Shown here: positions 55,789 to 64,000 of the stretch, piece by piece
How the letters are laid out: the number at the start of each line of letters is the position of its first letter
Position numbering within the stretch: the first letter of the stretch is position 1
Origin: Pseudomonas extremaustralis
GTDB taxonomy: Bacteria; Pseudomonadota; Gammaproteobacteria; Pseudomonadales; Pseudomonadaceae
Assembly: GCF_900102035.1 (NCBI RefSeq)
Contig: NZ_LT629689.1
Coordinates: 5,552,501-5,616,500 of the forward strand
DNA length: 64,000 nt
Direction of reading: 5' to 3'
Notes under the pieces: generated by a model
What the model was told of the DNA's origin: nothing
Seen by the model: the letters and a program-made list of their open reading frames with translations, nothing else
The model's database searches: none
Program-made: the position numbers and the translations under genes

Positions 55789-55801
55789 GTGATCTTATAA
55801 C
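55789..55801 (-). promoter_or_regulatory. Candidate Zur box upstream of the DUF2796 operon
   Basis: GTGATCTTATAAC, an imperfect match to the Zur inverted repeat GTTATAnTATAAC (two mismatches), inside a larger inverted repeat TTGTTAT...ATAACAA. It lies 33 bases before the DUF2796 start codon and about 85 bases before the divergent 116-aa gene. Confidence 0.5.
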
Positions 55802-55887
55802 AATAGTTCGGCGAGTTTGACCGCCCGCTTGGCGTTGCGCAAGTCACATGGGAGCATGCCCGTCAGAAAAATGCGGGAGTAAGGACG

Positions 55888-56238
55888 ATGTTGCGAATTC
55901 GTGGAACCGTCGGCGACCTGCCGGTGGACTTGACCCTGGAGCTGGATGAGGACGATTGGGCGCGACTCGGCGCGCGCTTGCAGGCCACGCCAGAGGCCAG
56001 TGTGGCCGTTGCGTCGGTTGCATCGGTCAAACCCAATGATGACCTGTGGCAGAGAGCCCAGGACCTGCTGCGCAACGCCGGTCAGCTCAGCGGGTTGGAA
56101 CTGCTCGATCAGTTGGAAGGATTGGCCGGCGATGCCGCGGCGGCCAAGCGCCTGCTGGTGCGCCTGCGCCATAGTGCCCAGGTCAAGGTCAGCAGCGGCG
56201 CTGATACGCCGCTCTATACCTGGATCGCCCCCTTGTAG
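55888..56238 (+). CDS. Conserved hypothetical 116-aa protein
   Basis: Not recognised. The 116-aa, probably cytoplasmic protein starts MLRIRGTVGDLPVDLTLELD, has an N-terminal beta-rich part and a helical C-terminal part, with no signal peptide or TM helix. TAAGGA precedes the ATG. Its stop codon lies inside the first bases of a REP doublet. It is divergent from the DUF2796 operon and convergent with the thioredoxin-TPR gene; no function is inferred. Confidence 0.75.
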   Translation: MLRIRGTVGDLPVDLTLELDEDDWARLGARLQATPEASVAVASVASVKPNDDLWQRAQDLLRNAGQLSGLELLDQLEGLAGDAAAAKRLLVRLRHSAQVKVSSGADTPLYTWIAPL

Positions 56239-56333
56239 GAGCGAGCTTGCTCGCGAAGAACGCCAACGATAACGCGGACTGTCTGGAGGAGCGCGGCGCT
56301 CTCAGGTTTTTCGCGAGCAAGCTCGCTCCTACA
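56234..56333. repeat. REP doublet (REPIN), type 1, overlapping a gene end
   Basis: 100 bases with the same arms as the 46-kb copy (GTAGGAGCGAGCTTGCTCGC) and the same spacer core CAACGATAACGC, but a different inner loop. The preceding gene's TAG stop is formed by the first bases of the repeat. Confidence 0.92.
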
Positions 56334-56339
56334 GGGTGA

Positions 56340-57212
56340 TCAGTACAGTGCGGCGAACAGCTTGCGGCGGTACACGGTCACCAGAGGGTGATCGTTGCCC
56401 AGCAGTTCGAACACCTGCAGCAAGGTCTTGTGCGGCAGGCCTTCGCTGTAGCTGCGGTTGCGGATGAACAGTTTGAGCAAGCCTTCCAGCGCTGCGTCGT
56501 ACTGCTGGCGTGCCAGTTGCTGAATGGCCAACTGATAGGCCGCTTCATCGTCCTGCGGGTTTTGCGCCAGGCGGCTTTTCAACTCGGCGGCGTCCGGCAG
56601 ATCGGCAGCCTGGCGCAGAAAGGTGATTTGCGCCTTGGCCCCGGCGAGCGCGGCCTTGTGCTCGTCGCTCTTGACCGCATCCAGCACGGTCTGGGCTTCA
56701 CCCAATTCGCCGCGCTCGGCCAGGCAGCGTGCATACAGGATCAGCGCACCAGCGTTGGTGTTGTCCTCGCCCAGCAAGGCCACCAGCAGCGCTTCGGCCT
56801 CGCTGATGCGTCCCTCGGCAAACAACGCCTCGGCCTGCTTGAGCGGGTCTGCGGCAGCCGGTGGCGGCATCTGTACATGGGGCTCCAGCATCGCCCGCAC
56901 CGCCGACTCCGGCTGCGCGCCGGCAAACCCGTCCACCGGTTGGCCATCCTTGAACAGCACCACGGTCGGCAGGCTGCGAATGCCAAACCGCGCCACGATG
57001 TCCTGTTCGGCCTCGCAATCGACCTTGGCCAGCAGCAACTCGCCCTGATAACTCTCGGCGATCTGCGCCAGCATTGGCATCAACGCCTTGCACGGCGCGC
57101 ACCACTCGGCCCAGAAATCCACGAGCACGGGTTTGTGGAACGAATTCTCGATCACCGCCTGATCGAACGTGGCGGTGGTAGCGTCGAAGATGTACGGCGT
57201 GGGCTCACTCAT
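56340..57212 (-). CDS. CnoX/YbbN-type thioredoxin-TPR protein
   Basis: A 290-aa cytoplasmic protein. A thioredoxin domain (about 1-110) with the active-site WCAPCK (Cys38, Cys41) is followed by TPR repeats (about 125-280). It resembles E. coli CnoX, a chaperone-like holdase linked to GroEL, but unlike E. coli CnoX it keeps both active-site cysteines, so it may also act in redox. The start MSEPTPYIFDATTATF follows a GAG-type site; a longer start adds 11 unlikely residues. Confidence 0.85.
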   Translation of the reverse strand: MSEPTPYIFDATTATFDQAVIENSFHKPVLVDFWAEWCAPCKALMPMLAQIAESYQGELLLAKVDCEAEQDIVARFGIRSLPTVVLFKDGQPVDGFAGAQPESAVRAMLEPHVQMPPPAAADPLKQAEALFAEGRISEAEALLVALLGEDNTNAGALILYARCLAERGELGEAQTVLDAVKSDEHKAALAGAKAQITFLRQAADLPDAAELKSRLAQNPQDDEAAYQLAIQQLARQQYDAALEGLLKLFIRNRSYSEGLPHKTLLQVFELLGNDHPLVTVYRRKLFAALY

Positions 57213-57245
57213 GGGGCGTCTCGAATAAAGCGGGAATGGGGGCAA

Positions 57246-57908
57246 CTATAAGGGCTGGCGCCGCGAATGGTACAGGCTCACCTTGCGAAACTCCCAAGGC
57301 TCGGCCAGGTCTGGCAGGGTCAGCGCGTCGAGTATCCCCAGGCGTCGATAGGCCGGGTGCTGGAAGTCCCGCACCCGCGAATCCGCCACCAGCGCTTCGC
57401 GGCCGCGACTGAGGAAGTGATCCAGCAACGGCAGGTTGGCGCGGTCATAGAGCACGTCGGCCACCAGGATCAGGTCGAAGCGGTCGGCTTCGGCGAAAAA
57501 GTCCGCCGAATATCCAAGCTCGACATCATTGAGCTCAGCATTCGCCCGGCAGGCCGCCAAGGCCAGCGGATCAAGGTCGCAGGCCACCACTTCCAGCGCG
57601 CCGGCCTTGACCGCGGCGATCCCCGCCACGCCGGAGCCGGCACCAAAGTCCAGCACGCGCTTGCCGGCGACCCACTGCGGGTTGGCCGCCAGGTAGCGTG
57701 CCAGCGCCAGGCCGCTGGCCCAGCAAAAGCTCCAGTAGGGCGGCTCATGCAGGATGCGTCGGGTTTCCTCGGGGCTGAAGGCGCGGTCCATGTTGTCGGC
57801 ATCGAGCAACCACAACGACAGCGCGGTGTCCGGCAACGGGCAGGGCACCAGGTGCGCGTCGCCGATCAGTTCGCTCAGGGCGCGTTGCAGGGCCAGCGGT
57901 GGCGTCAT
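57246..57908 (-). CDS. Class I SAM-dependent methyltransferase, ETFB-lysine type
   Basis: A 220-aa cytoplasmic methyltransferase. The SAM-binding motif VLDFGAGSGVAG (85-96) and the acidic residue of motif II (VACDLDPLA) are clear. The PPYWSFCWASGLALARYL segment before it resembles the METTL20/ETFB lysine methyltransferase group, so protein methylation is likely, but the target is unknown. It overlaps the upstream lipoprotein gene by four bases. Confidence 0.8.
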   Translation of the reverse strand: MTPPLALQRALSELIGDAHLVPCPLPDTALSLWLLDADNMDRAFSPEETRRILHEPPYWSFCWASGLALARYLAANPQWVAGKRVLDFGAGSGVAGIAAVKAGALEVVACDLDPLALAACRANAELNDVELGYSADFFAEADRFDLILVADVLYDRANLPLLDHFLSRGREALVADSRVRDFQHPAYRRLGILDALTLPDLAEPWEFRKVSLYHSRRQPL

Positions 57909-58360
57909 GGGGCTTTGACGAGTTGCAGGGGGCCGGTGGTCTGGGTGATCGGCTGGGTGATGCGCACCGCCGGCAGATGCAGGATCAACTGGCCGGATTG
58001 GCTGGCGCGACCGCGCAATTCAACCCGCGCACCGGCCGGGAAGGCCTCGGGGTTGTAGCGCAGGCGGAAGGCCAGGGGCTTGCCGTTGCCGGTGAGCACG
58101 CTGCTGGCGAGCAATTGTTGTGGGCGCGAACGGTCGTCGATCACCAGCAGGGCCATCTCGACTTCGGCGCCGGCGGGCACGTTGCTCAGGCTGCCGTTGA
58201 TTTCGCGCTGATAGGCCGGCAGCGGGCCGAGGTCTTCAAGGCCGGGGACTTTTTTCTCTTGTGCCGGTTGCGGTTGCGGCGTCGACGGTTTCGGGGCTGG
58301 GCTGCTGCAGGCGACCAGAAAACCGAACAAGGTGAGTAAAACAAGTGGTCGTAACTGCAT
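57905..58360 (-). CDS. YbaY-family lipoprotein
   Basis: A 151-aa predicted lipoprotein. The signal peptide ends with lipobox LVAC at Cys18 ([20 protein letters not shown]), followed by a proline-rich stretch and a YbaY-like domain ([20 protein letters not shown]). Serine after the cysteine suggests outer-membrane sorting. Function unknown. Divergent from nrdR, whose start is 140 bases away, and it overlaps the methyltransferase gene by 4 bases. Confidence 0.82.
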   Translation of the reverse strand: MQLRPLVLLTLFGFLVACSSPAPKPSTPQPQPAQEKKVPGLEDLGPLPAYQREINGSLSNVPAGAEVEMALLVIDDRSRPQQLLASSVLTGNGKPLAFRLRYNPEAFPAGARVELRGRASQSGQLILHLPAVRITQPITQTTGPLQLVKAP

Positions 58361-58499
58361 GTACGGCTCCCAAAAGGACAATATCCGTGGCTTAAAAAAC
58401 ATGAAACATAATCGTCAGCCTATATACCGCAAAGGCTTTGGCTTGTCTTGCCACGGGGATGCGCTACCATGGCCCTCCCTTTTTTTGTTGCCTGCCACC

Positions 58500-58964
58500 A
58501 TGCACTGTCCCTTCTGCGGTGCCAACGACACCAAGGTCATTGACTCGCGTCTGGTCGCCGAGGGCGATCAAGTGCGTCGCCGGCGCGAATGCCTGGCCTG
58601 CGGTGAACGTTTCACCACCTTCGAAACCGCCGAACTGGTGTTGCCGCGCCTGATCAAATCCGACGGCAGCCGCCAGCCTTTCGATGAAGACAAACTGCGC
58701 GCCGGTATGCAGCGCGCCCTGGAAAAACGCCCGGTGAGTGTCGAGCGGCTGGAGGCGGCGCTGGCGCATATCAAGCACAAGCTACGCGCGACCGGCGAGC
58801 GCGAGGTCAAGTCCCTGGTGGTTGGAGAGCTGGTGATGGGCGAGCTGCAAAAGCTCGACGAAGTCGCCTATATCCGTTTCGCTTCGGTGTATCGACGCTT
58901 CCAGGACCTCAATGAGTTCCGCGAAGAGATCGACCGCCTGGCCCGTGAGCCGGTCAAAAAATGA
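58500..58964 (+). CDS. nrdR: NrdR, ribonucleotide reductase repressor
   Basis: A 154-aa zinc-finger and ATP-cone repressor of ribonucleotide reductase genes. Zinc cysteines are at 3, 6, 31 and 34, and the ATP-cone begins near residue 49. The start [18 protein letters not shown] is fixed by the family; a longer frame upstream lacks similarity. Its end overlaps ribD by 4 bases, and the nrdR-rib arrangement is widespread. Confidence 0.96.
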   Translation: MHCPFCGANDTKVIDSRLVAEGDQVRRRRECLACGERFTTFETAELVLPRLIKSDGSRQPFDEDKLRAGMQRALEKRPVSVERLEAALAHIKHKLRATGEREVKSLVVGELVMGELQKLDEVAYIRFASVYRRFQDLNEFREEIDRLAREPVKK

Positions 58965-60097
58965 ACCCACCTTCTGCTGAGCAGGCCGTCCTCGACGCCC
59001 ATTACATGGCCCGCGCCCTCGAACTGGCGCGCAACGGCCTGTACACCACCCATCCCAACCCACGTGTAGGCTGCGTGATTGTGCGCGATGGGCAGATCGT
59101 CGGCGAAGGCTGGCATGTGCGTACCGGCGAGCCCCATGCCGAAGTGCATGCCTTGCGCGCTGCCGGCGACAAAGCCCGAGGCGCCACCGCCTACGTCACG
59201 CTCGAACCGTGCAGCCACTACGGCCATACCCCGCCGTGCGCGGATGCGCTGGTGAGTGCCGGGGTGGCGCGGGTGGTCGCGGCGATGCAGGACTCCAACC
59301 CGGACGTCGCCGGGCGCGGTATGCAGCGTCTGGCCCAGGCCGGCATCGACGTGTACAGCGGTGTGCTCGAAGGGGAAGCGCGGGCCCTCAATAAAGGGTT
59401 CCTCAAGCGCATGGAACACGGCCTGCCGTTTGTGCGGGTCAAGCTGGCGATGAGCCTGGACGGTCGCACCGCGATGGCCAGCGGCGAAAGCCAATGGATC
59501 ACCGGCCCTGCCGCCCGCGCCGCCGTGCAGCGCCTGCGCGCCGAGGCCAGCGTGGTGCTGACCGGCGCCGACACGGTGCTGGCCGACGGCGCTCGCCTGA
59601 CCGTGCGCGCCGCCGAACTTGGCCTGAACGCCGAAACCACCGCCCTGGCCATGTCGCGCCCGCCGCTGCGCGTCTTGATCGACGGCCGCTTGCGGGTGCC
59701 GCTCAACGCACCGTTCTTCAAGGCCGGCCCGGCGCTGGTCATCACCTGCGTCACTGCTGAAAACCAATTTCCCCGTGGCCCCGAGTGCCTGGTGGTGCCC
59801 GGTGTCGATGGCCAGGTCGACCTGCGCTCGGCGCTGGTGGCGCTGGCCGCCCGTGGCGTCAACGATGTCCTGGTGGAAGCCGGCCCAAGCCTGGCGGGCG
59901 CGTTCGCCCAGCAGGGCCTGGTGGACGAATACGTGATTTTCGTCGCCGGCAAGTTTCTCGGCTCCGCAGCCCGGCCGTTGCTGGACTGGCCGCTTGAGAA
60001 ACTGGCCGACGCCCCCCAACTCAAGATCACTGAAATGCGCGCTGTGGGCGATGACTGGCGAGTCACTGCCATCCCTGTGCCAGCAGCGAGCGTATAA
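58961..60097 (+). CDS. ribD: RibD, bifunctional riboflavin deaminase/reductase
   Basis: A 378-aa protein that carries out the deaminase and reductase steps after GTP cyclohydrolase II. The zinc deaminase site shows His59 and Glu61 ([10 protein letters not shown]), Cys84 and Cys93 ([12 protein letters not shown]). The C-terminal reductase domain begins near residue 150 ([20 protein letters not shown]). Overlaps nrdR by 4 bases. Confidence 0.96.
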   Translation: MNPPSAEQAVLDAHYMARALELARNGLYTTHPNPRVGCVIVRDGQIVGEGWHVRTGEPHAEVHALRAAGDKARGATAYVTLEPCSHYGHTPPCADALVSAGVARVVAAMQDSNPDVAGRGMQRLAQAGIDVYSGVLEGEARALNKGFLKRMEHGLPFVRVKLAMSLDGRTAMASGESQWITGPAARAAVQRLRAEASVVLTGADTVLADGARLTVRAAELGLNAETTALAMSRPPLRVLIDGRLRVPLNAPFFKAGPALVITCVTAENQFPRGPECLVVPGVDGQVDLRSALVALAARGVNDVLVEAGPSLAGAFAQQGLVDEYVIFVAGKFLGSAARPLLDWPLEKLADAPQLKITEMRAVGDDWRVTAIPVPAASV

Positions 60098-60143
60098 TTT
60101 CCGGCTTGCGCCCAGCGCGGCCCCGTTTTTCCAGGAGAAGGCC

Positions 60144-60806
60144 ATGTTCACCGGCATTATCGAATCCATCGGCAGCATCCGTGCCATGACCCCCAAGGGC
60201 GGCGACGTGCGCCTGCTGGTCGACACCGGCAAGCTCGACCTCGGCGACGTCAAGCTGGGCGACAGCATCGCCGTCAGCGGCGTGTGCCTGACCGTCGTCG
60301 ACTTGCCGGGCAATGGCTTTGCCGCCGATGTCAGCCGGGAAACCCTGGACTGCACCGCGATGAGCGACCTCAAGGCCGGCAGCCCGGTCAACCTGGAAAA
60401 AGCCCTGACCCCCACCACCCGCCTGGGCGGTCATCTGGTCAGCGGTCACGTCGACGGTGTCGGCGAAGTGGTGTCGCGCAGCGAAAACGCGCGTGCCGTG
60501 GAATTCCGCATCCGCGCGCCCAAAGAGCTGGCCAAGTACATCGCCCACAAAGGCTCGATCACCGTCGATGGCACCAGCCTGACCGTGAACGCCGTCAATG
60601 GCGCCGAATTCGCGTTGACCATCATTCCCCACACCCTGAGCGAAACGATCATGGCCTCCTACCAGCCAGGTCGCCGGGTGAACCTGGAAGTCGACTTGCT
60701 TGCCCGTTACCTGGAGCGCCTGTTGCTGGGCGACAAGGCCGCAGAGCCTGCGCCCGGTAACATCACCGAAAGTTTTCTGGCCGCTAACGGCTACCTGAAA
60801 TCCTGA
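60144..60806 (+). CDS. ribE: Riboflavin synthase, alpha chain
   Basis: A 220-aa enzyme that disproportionates two lumazine molecules to riboflavin; called ribC or ribE in other species. It has two tandem lumazine-binding barrels, with MFTGIIESIGSI and the repeated LGDSIAVSGVCLTV / GSITVDGTSLTVNAV. ATG follows CAGGAGAAG. The 46-base gap after ribD holds no clear riboswitch. Confidence 0.95.
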   Translation: MFTGIIESIGSIRAMTPKGGDVRLLVDTGKLDLGDVKLGDSIAVSGVCLTVVDLPGNGFAADVSRETLDCTAMSDLKAGSPVNLEKALTPTTRLGGHLVSGHVDGVGEVVSRSENARAVEFRIRAPKELAKYIAHKGSITVDGTSLTVNAVNGAEFALTIIPHTLSETIMASYQPGRRVNLEVDLLARYLERLLLGDKAAEPAPGNITESFLAANGYLKS

Positions 60807-60821
60807 CCAAGGGGGTGCCCT

Positions 60822-61913
60822 GTGGCGCTCAATAGCATCGAAGAACTGGTTGAAGATATCCGCCAAGGCAAGATGGTCATCCTGATGGATGACGAAGACC
60901 GCGAAAACGAAGGCGACATCATCATGGCCGCCGAGATGTGCAAGGCCGAGCACATCAACTTCATGGCCAAGCACGCCCGTGGGCTGATCTGCATGCCCAT
61001 GAGCCGCGAGCGCTGCGAATTGCTCAAGCTGCCTTTGATGTCGCCGCGCAATGGCTCGGGTTTCGGCACCAAGTTCACCGTTTCGATCGAAGCGACCACC
61101 GGCGTCACCACCGGTATCTCCGCCGCCGACCGCGCGCGCACCGTGCAAGCCGCCGCCGCCAAGGACGCCAAGGCTGAAGATATCGTCAGCCCGGGCCATA
61201 TCTTCCCGCTGATGGCCCAGCCGGGCGGCACCCTGGCCCGCGCCGGCCACACCGAAGCCGCCTGCGACCTGGCGCGCATGGCCGGTTTCGAGCCGAGCGG
61301 CGTGATCTGCGAAGTGATGAACGATGACGGCACCATGGCCCGTCGTAGCGAACTCGAAACCTTTGCCGCCGAACACAACCTCAAGATCGGCACCATCGCC
61401 GACCTGATTCACTACCGCATGATCCACGAACGTACCGTTCAGCGGATTGCCGAGCAGCCGCTGGACAGCGAACTGGGCCAATTCAACCTGGTGACCTACC
61501 GTGATTCGGTGGAAGGCGACGTGCACATGGCGCTGACCCTGGGCACTATCTGTGCCGACGAACCGACCCTGGTGCGCGTGCACAACATGGACCCACTGCG
61601 CGACCTGCTGATGGTCAAGCAACCGGGCCGCTGGAGCCTGCGCGCCGCCATGGCTGCGGTTTCCGCGGCCGGCAGCGGCGTGGTGCTGTTGCTGGGCAAC
61701 CCGGTGGATGGCGACGTATTGCTCGCGCATATTCGCGAATCCGCCGAGAACACCCAGGTCAAAACGCCGACCACCTACAGCATCGTCGGCGCCGGTTCGC
61801 AGATCCTGCGCGACCTCGGTGTACGCAAAATGCGCCTGATGAGTGCACCGATGAAATTTAATGCGATATCCGGTTTCGACCTGGAAGTTGTAGAATACGT
61901 GCCCTCCGAATAA
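60822..61913 (+). CDS. ribBX: RibBX: DHBP synthase fused to a degenerate GTP cyclohydrolase II domain
   Basis: A 363-aa protein usually called ribBA. The N-terminal DHBP synthase domain (1-205) is intact, with DDEDRENEGDIIMAAE and the HTEAACDLARMAG motif, and makes the four-carbon riboflavin precursor. The C-terminal GCH II-like part lacks the zinc cysteines: where RibA has C-X10-C-X-C, the sequence reads VRVHNMDPLRDLLMVKQPG with no Cys. So GTP cyclohydrolase activity is not expected and ribA must lie elsewhere. GTG start 15 bases after ribE, behind AAGGGGGTG. Confidence 0.92.
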   Translation: MALNSIEELVEDIRQGKMVILMDDEDRENEGDIIMAAEMCKAEHINFMAKHARGLICMPMSRERCELLKLPLMSPRNGSGFGTKFTVSIEATTGVTTGISAADRARTVQAAAAKDAKAEDIVSPGHIFPLMAQPGGTLARAGHTEAACDLARMAGFEPSGVICEVMNDDGTMARRSELETFAAEHNLKIGTIADLIHYRMIHERTVQRIAEQPLDSELGQFNLVTYRDSVEGDVHMALTLGTICADEPTLVRVHNMDPLRDLLMVKQPGRWSLRAAMAAVSAAGSGVVLLLGNPVDGDVLLAHIRESAENTQVKTPTTYSIVGAGSQILRDLGVRKMRLMSAPMKFNAISGFDLEVVEYVPSE

Positions 61914-62002
61914 AGGCCGGCGATTCCTGCCCCCTTGTTCGCGGTTAAATCATCACTGAGGGACGCACTTTTCGCGTCCCGGCTCTTTAAGAGATTTGTC
62001 GA

Positions 62003-62479
62003 ATGACCCTGAAGACCATCGAAGGTACCTTCATCGCCCCCAAAGGCCGCTATGCCCTGGTGGTTGGCCGCTTCAACAGCTTCGTGGTTGAAAGCCTGGT
62101 AAGCGGTGCCGTGGACGCCCTGGTTCGCCACGGTGTGAGCGAGAGCGACATCACCATCATCCGTGCCCCTGGCGCCTTCGAAATTCCACTGGTTGCGCAA
62201 AAAGTTGCCCAGCAGGGTGAATACGCGGCGATCATCGCCCTGGGCGCGGTCATTCGTGGCGGTACTCCGCACTTCGAATACGTGGCCGGCGAATGCACCA
62301 AGGGCCTGGCCCAGGTGTCCATGGAGTTCGGCGTACCGGTTGCGTTCGGCGTGCTGACCGTGGATTCCATCGAGCAAGCCATCGAACGTTCCGGCACCAA
62401 GGCCGGTAACAAAGGTGCCGAAGCTGCCCTCTCCGCCCTGGAAATGGTCAGCCTGCTGGCGCAGTTGGAGGCCAAGTGA
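62003..62479 (+). CDS. ribH: Lumazine synthase RibH
   Basis: A 158-aa enzyme that condenses the RibD product and the RibB product to 6,7-dimethyl-8-ribityllumazine. The family motif [17 protein letters not shown], with the catalytic His, and the [12 protein letters not shown] segment are present. The gap of 89 bases from ribBX holds a small hairpin (GGGACGC / GCGTCCC) lacking a T-tract. Overlaps nusB by 4 bases. Confidence 0.96.
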   Translation: MTLKTIEGTFIAPKGRYALVVGRFNSFVVESLVSGAVDALVRHGVSESDITIIRAPGAFEIPLVAQKVAQQGEYAAIIALGAVIRGGTPHFEYVAGECTKGLAQVSMEFGVPVAFGVLTVDSIEQAIERSGTKAGNKGAEAALSALEMVSLLAQLEAK

Positions 62480-62976
62480 TTTCCGACGAGAGCGATCGTT
62501 TCAACCCCCGCGACCCGCGCCCTGCAGACGCGGGCAAGCCGTCCAAGAGCGTCAAGCGTCGCGAAGCGCGTCAGCTTGCGACCCAGGCGCTGTATCAGTG
62601 GCACATGGCGAAAACCTCGCTGAACGAAATCGAAGCGCAATTTCGCGTCGACAACGATTTCAGCGACGTCGATGCCAGCTACTTCCACGACATCCTGCAC
62701 GGCGTCCCGGCCCACAAGACCGAGATCGACATCGCGCTGGCACCCTGCCTGGACCTGACCCTCGAAGAGCTGGACCCGGTTGAACTGGCCGTACTGCGCC
62801 TGTCCACCTGGGAACTGCTCAAGCGCGTCGACGTGCCGTACCGCGTGGTGATCAACGAAGGCATCGAACTGGCGAAAGTCTACGGTTCGACCGACGGCCA
62901 CAAGTTCGTCAACGGCGTGCTCGACAAGCTGGCCCCGCGCCTGCGCGAAGCCGAAGTGAAGGAACACAAGCGCTGA
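62476..62976 (+). CDS. nusB: NusB, transcription antitermination factor
   Basis: A 166-aa all-helical protein that with S10 (NusE) binds boxA of rRNA transcripts. The family motifs [17 protein letters not shown] and [12 protein letters not shown] are visible. GTG start inside the ribH stop context; an N-terminal extension of about 25 residues rich in charge precedes the fold. The ribH-nusB-thiL order is conserved. Confidence 0.95.
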   Translation: MISDESDRFNPRDPRPADAGKPSKSVKRREARQLATQALYQWHMAKTSLNEIEAQFRVDNDFSDVDASYFHDILHGVPAHKTEIDIALAPCLDLTLEELDPVELAVLRLSTWELLKRVDVPYRVVINEGIELAKVYGSTDGHKFVNGVLDKLAPRLREAEVKEHKR

Positions 62977-62994
62977 TCCGCGCTTGAGTTCCCG

Positions 62995-63960
62995 ATGGGC
63001 GAGTTTGAGCTGATCCGCAAATACTTCGCCGCCGCGCCCTGTGCGCAGGGCGGCGAAGGCATCGCCCTGGGGATCGGCGACGACTGCGCCTTGCTGGCGC
63101 TCCCCGCCGGGGAGCAGTTGGCGATCTCCACCGATACCCTGGTGGCCGGCGTGCATTTTGCCGACCCCTGCGATCCGTTCCTGCTCGGCCAGCGCTCGCT
63201 GGCCGTGGCGGTGAGCGACCTGGCGGCCATGGGCGCCAACCCCCTCGCGTTTACCCTTGCCCTGACCACGCCGACGGTCGATGCCGACTGGCTGCAACGC
63301 TATGCCCAGGGTTTGAACGCCATGGCGCAAAACTGCGGCGTGGGATTGGTGGGCGGCGACACTACGCGTGGGCCGCTGAGCCTGACCATGACCGTGTTTG
63401 GCCGTGTACCGGCCGGACAGGCGTTGACGCGCGGTGGCGCACGGCCGGGGGACCTGCTGTGTGTCGGTGGCGAACTGGGCAACGCCGCCGGGGCTTTGCC
63501 GCTGGTATTGGGGCAATGCACTGCCGACGCGACCATCGCCCATCCGCTGCTGGCCCATTACTGGTCGCCGCAGCCGCAACTGGCCTTGGGCCTGGCGCTT
63601 CGGAGCAAGGCCACTGCGGCGATGGATATTTCCGATGGGCTTTTGGCCGATTGCGGGCATATCGCCAAGGCATCGGCTGTCCGCCTGCTGATCGAGCGCG
63701 AGAAGCTGCCGTTGTCCGAGGCGCTGCTGGCGTTTGTCGGCGAGGACGACGCGCGGGTGGCCGCCTTGAGTGGCGGCGACGACTACGTGCTGGTGTTTAC
63801 CTTGCCGCCTGTCGAATTGGCACCCTTGCTGGCCGCAGGCTGGCCGATCCATGTGATCGGCCGGGTCGAGGCGGGGCAGGGCGTAACCCTGCTCGACAGC
63901 CATGGAGAGGACATCACCCCGGCTGTTCATGGCTATCAACATTTCCGCGAGACGCCCTGA
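62995..63960 (+). CDS. thiL: Thiamine-monophosphate kinase ThiL
   Basis: A 321-aa kinase that makes thiamine diphosphate from thiamine monophosphate. The motif MGEFELIRKYFA, the Mg-binding IGDDCALL, and the SDLAAMGANPLAFTLAL and VGGDTTRGPLSLT segments are as in the family. It follows nusB by 18 bases. The remaining 40 bases of the window contain AGGAAGAAGG, perhaps the ribosome-binding site of the next gene, but no start is visible. Confidence 0.95.
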   Translation: MGEFELIRKYFAAAPCAQGGEGIALGIGDDCALLALPAGEQLAISTDTLVAGVHFADPCDPFLLGQRSLAVAVSDLAAMGANPLAFTLALTTPTVDADWLQRYAQGLNAMAQNCGVGLVGGDTTRGPLSLTMTVFGRVPAGQALTRGGARPGDLLCVGGELGNAAGALPLVLGQCTADATIAHPLLAHYWSPQPQLALGLALRSKATAAMDISDGLLADCGHIAKASAVRLLIEREKLPLSEALLAFVGEDDARVAALSGGDDYVLVFTLPPVELAPLLAAGWPIHVIGRVEAGQGVTLLDSHGEDITPAVHGYQHFRETP

Positions 63961-64000
63961 CCTGCATAGAACCAGGAAGAAGGCCAATCGAACCGATTGA

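Noticed and set aside
46287..56333. CRISPR array suspected from repeated palindromes
   Set aside because: The three elements are about 5 kb apart, each a single inverted doublet, with no regular spacers and no cas genes; they are REPINs.
60098..60143. FMN riboswitch before ribE or in the rib cluster gaps
   Set aside because: The gaps (46, 15 and 89 bases) are too short or lack the conserved six-stem RFN element.

Overview
The window is a chromosomal segment of a Pseudomonas of the fluorescens group. Three things point there: the protein sequences (RpoB of 1357 aa, RpoC of 1399 aa, UvrA of 944 aa), the gene order rplQ-katA-'bfrA'-uvrA-MFS-ssb, and imperfect-palindrome REP doublets of the P. 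fluorescens kind. No prophage, insertion sequence, CRISPR array or plasmid function was found. The first 34 kb is core information-processing DNA. The rest is conserved housekeeping genes with one stretch (about 41.4-50.7 kb) that looks lineage-specific.

Layout. (1) 0-0.84 kb: 3' end of an rRNA operon (partial 23S, 5S, terminator). (2) 0.96-3.1 kb: birA, coaX and a SPOR-domain membrane protein. (3) 3.2-4.7 kb: tRNA-Tyr, -Gly, -Thr, a terminator, tRNA-Trp, secE and nusG. The tuf gene often found between tRNA-Thr and tRNA-Trp is absent. (4) 4.8-15.7 kb: rplK-rplA-rplJ-rplL-rpoB-rpoC. (5) 15.8-20.3 kb: str operon rpsL-rpsG-fusA-tuf. (6) 20.3-34.1 kb: S10, spc and alpha operons, ending in rpoA-rplQ, with an internal terminator/promoter between rpsN and rpsH.

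(7) 34.3-41.4 kb: catalase, a ferritin usually labelled bfrA, then uvrA facing a YajR-like MFS gene and ssb across a candidate LexA box. (8) 41.5-50.7 kb: trans-aconitate methyltransferase, an isochorismatase-fold hydrolase divergent from a GlxA-type regulator, a large MscS-type channel and the helicase Lhr. (9) 50.8-57.9 kb: an epimerase-like protein, OmpW/OprG porin with a candidate Anr box, a four-gene operon (DUF2796, ABC ATPase, FtsX-type permease, DUF3299) behind a candidate Zur box, an unknown 116-aa protein, a CnoX/YbbN-type thioredoxin-TPR protein and a methyltransferase. (10) 57.9-64 kb: YbaY-type lipoprotein, then nrdR-ribD-ribE-ribBX-ribH-nusB-thiL.

The genes group into ribosome and RNA polymerase synthesis with protein export (secE, secY), iron/peroxide defence (katA, ferritin), DNA repair (uvrA, ssb, lhr), and riboflavin/thiamine cofactor synthesis. 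The most interesting points are the putative zinc-responsive operon, the ferritin lacking the bacterioferritin haem ligand, the degenerate GTP cyclohydrolase half of RibBX, the missing second tuf gene, and three REP doublets that all sit between convergent genes. No intergenic stretch exceeds 300 bases. The final 40 bases after thiL hold no recognisable gene.
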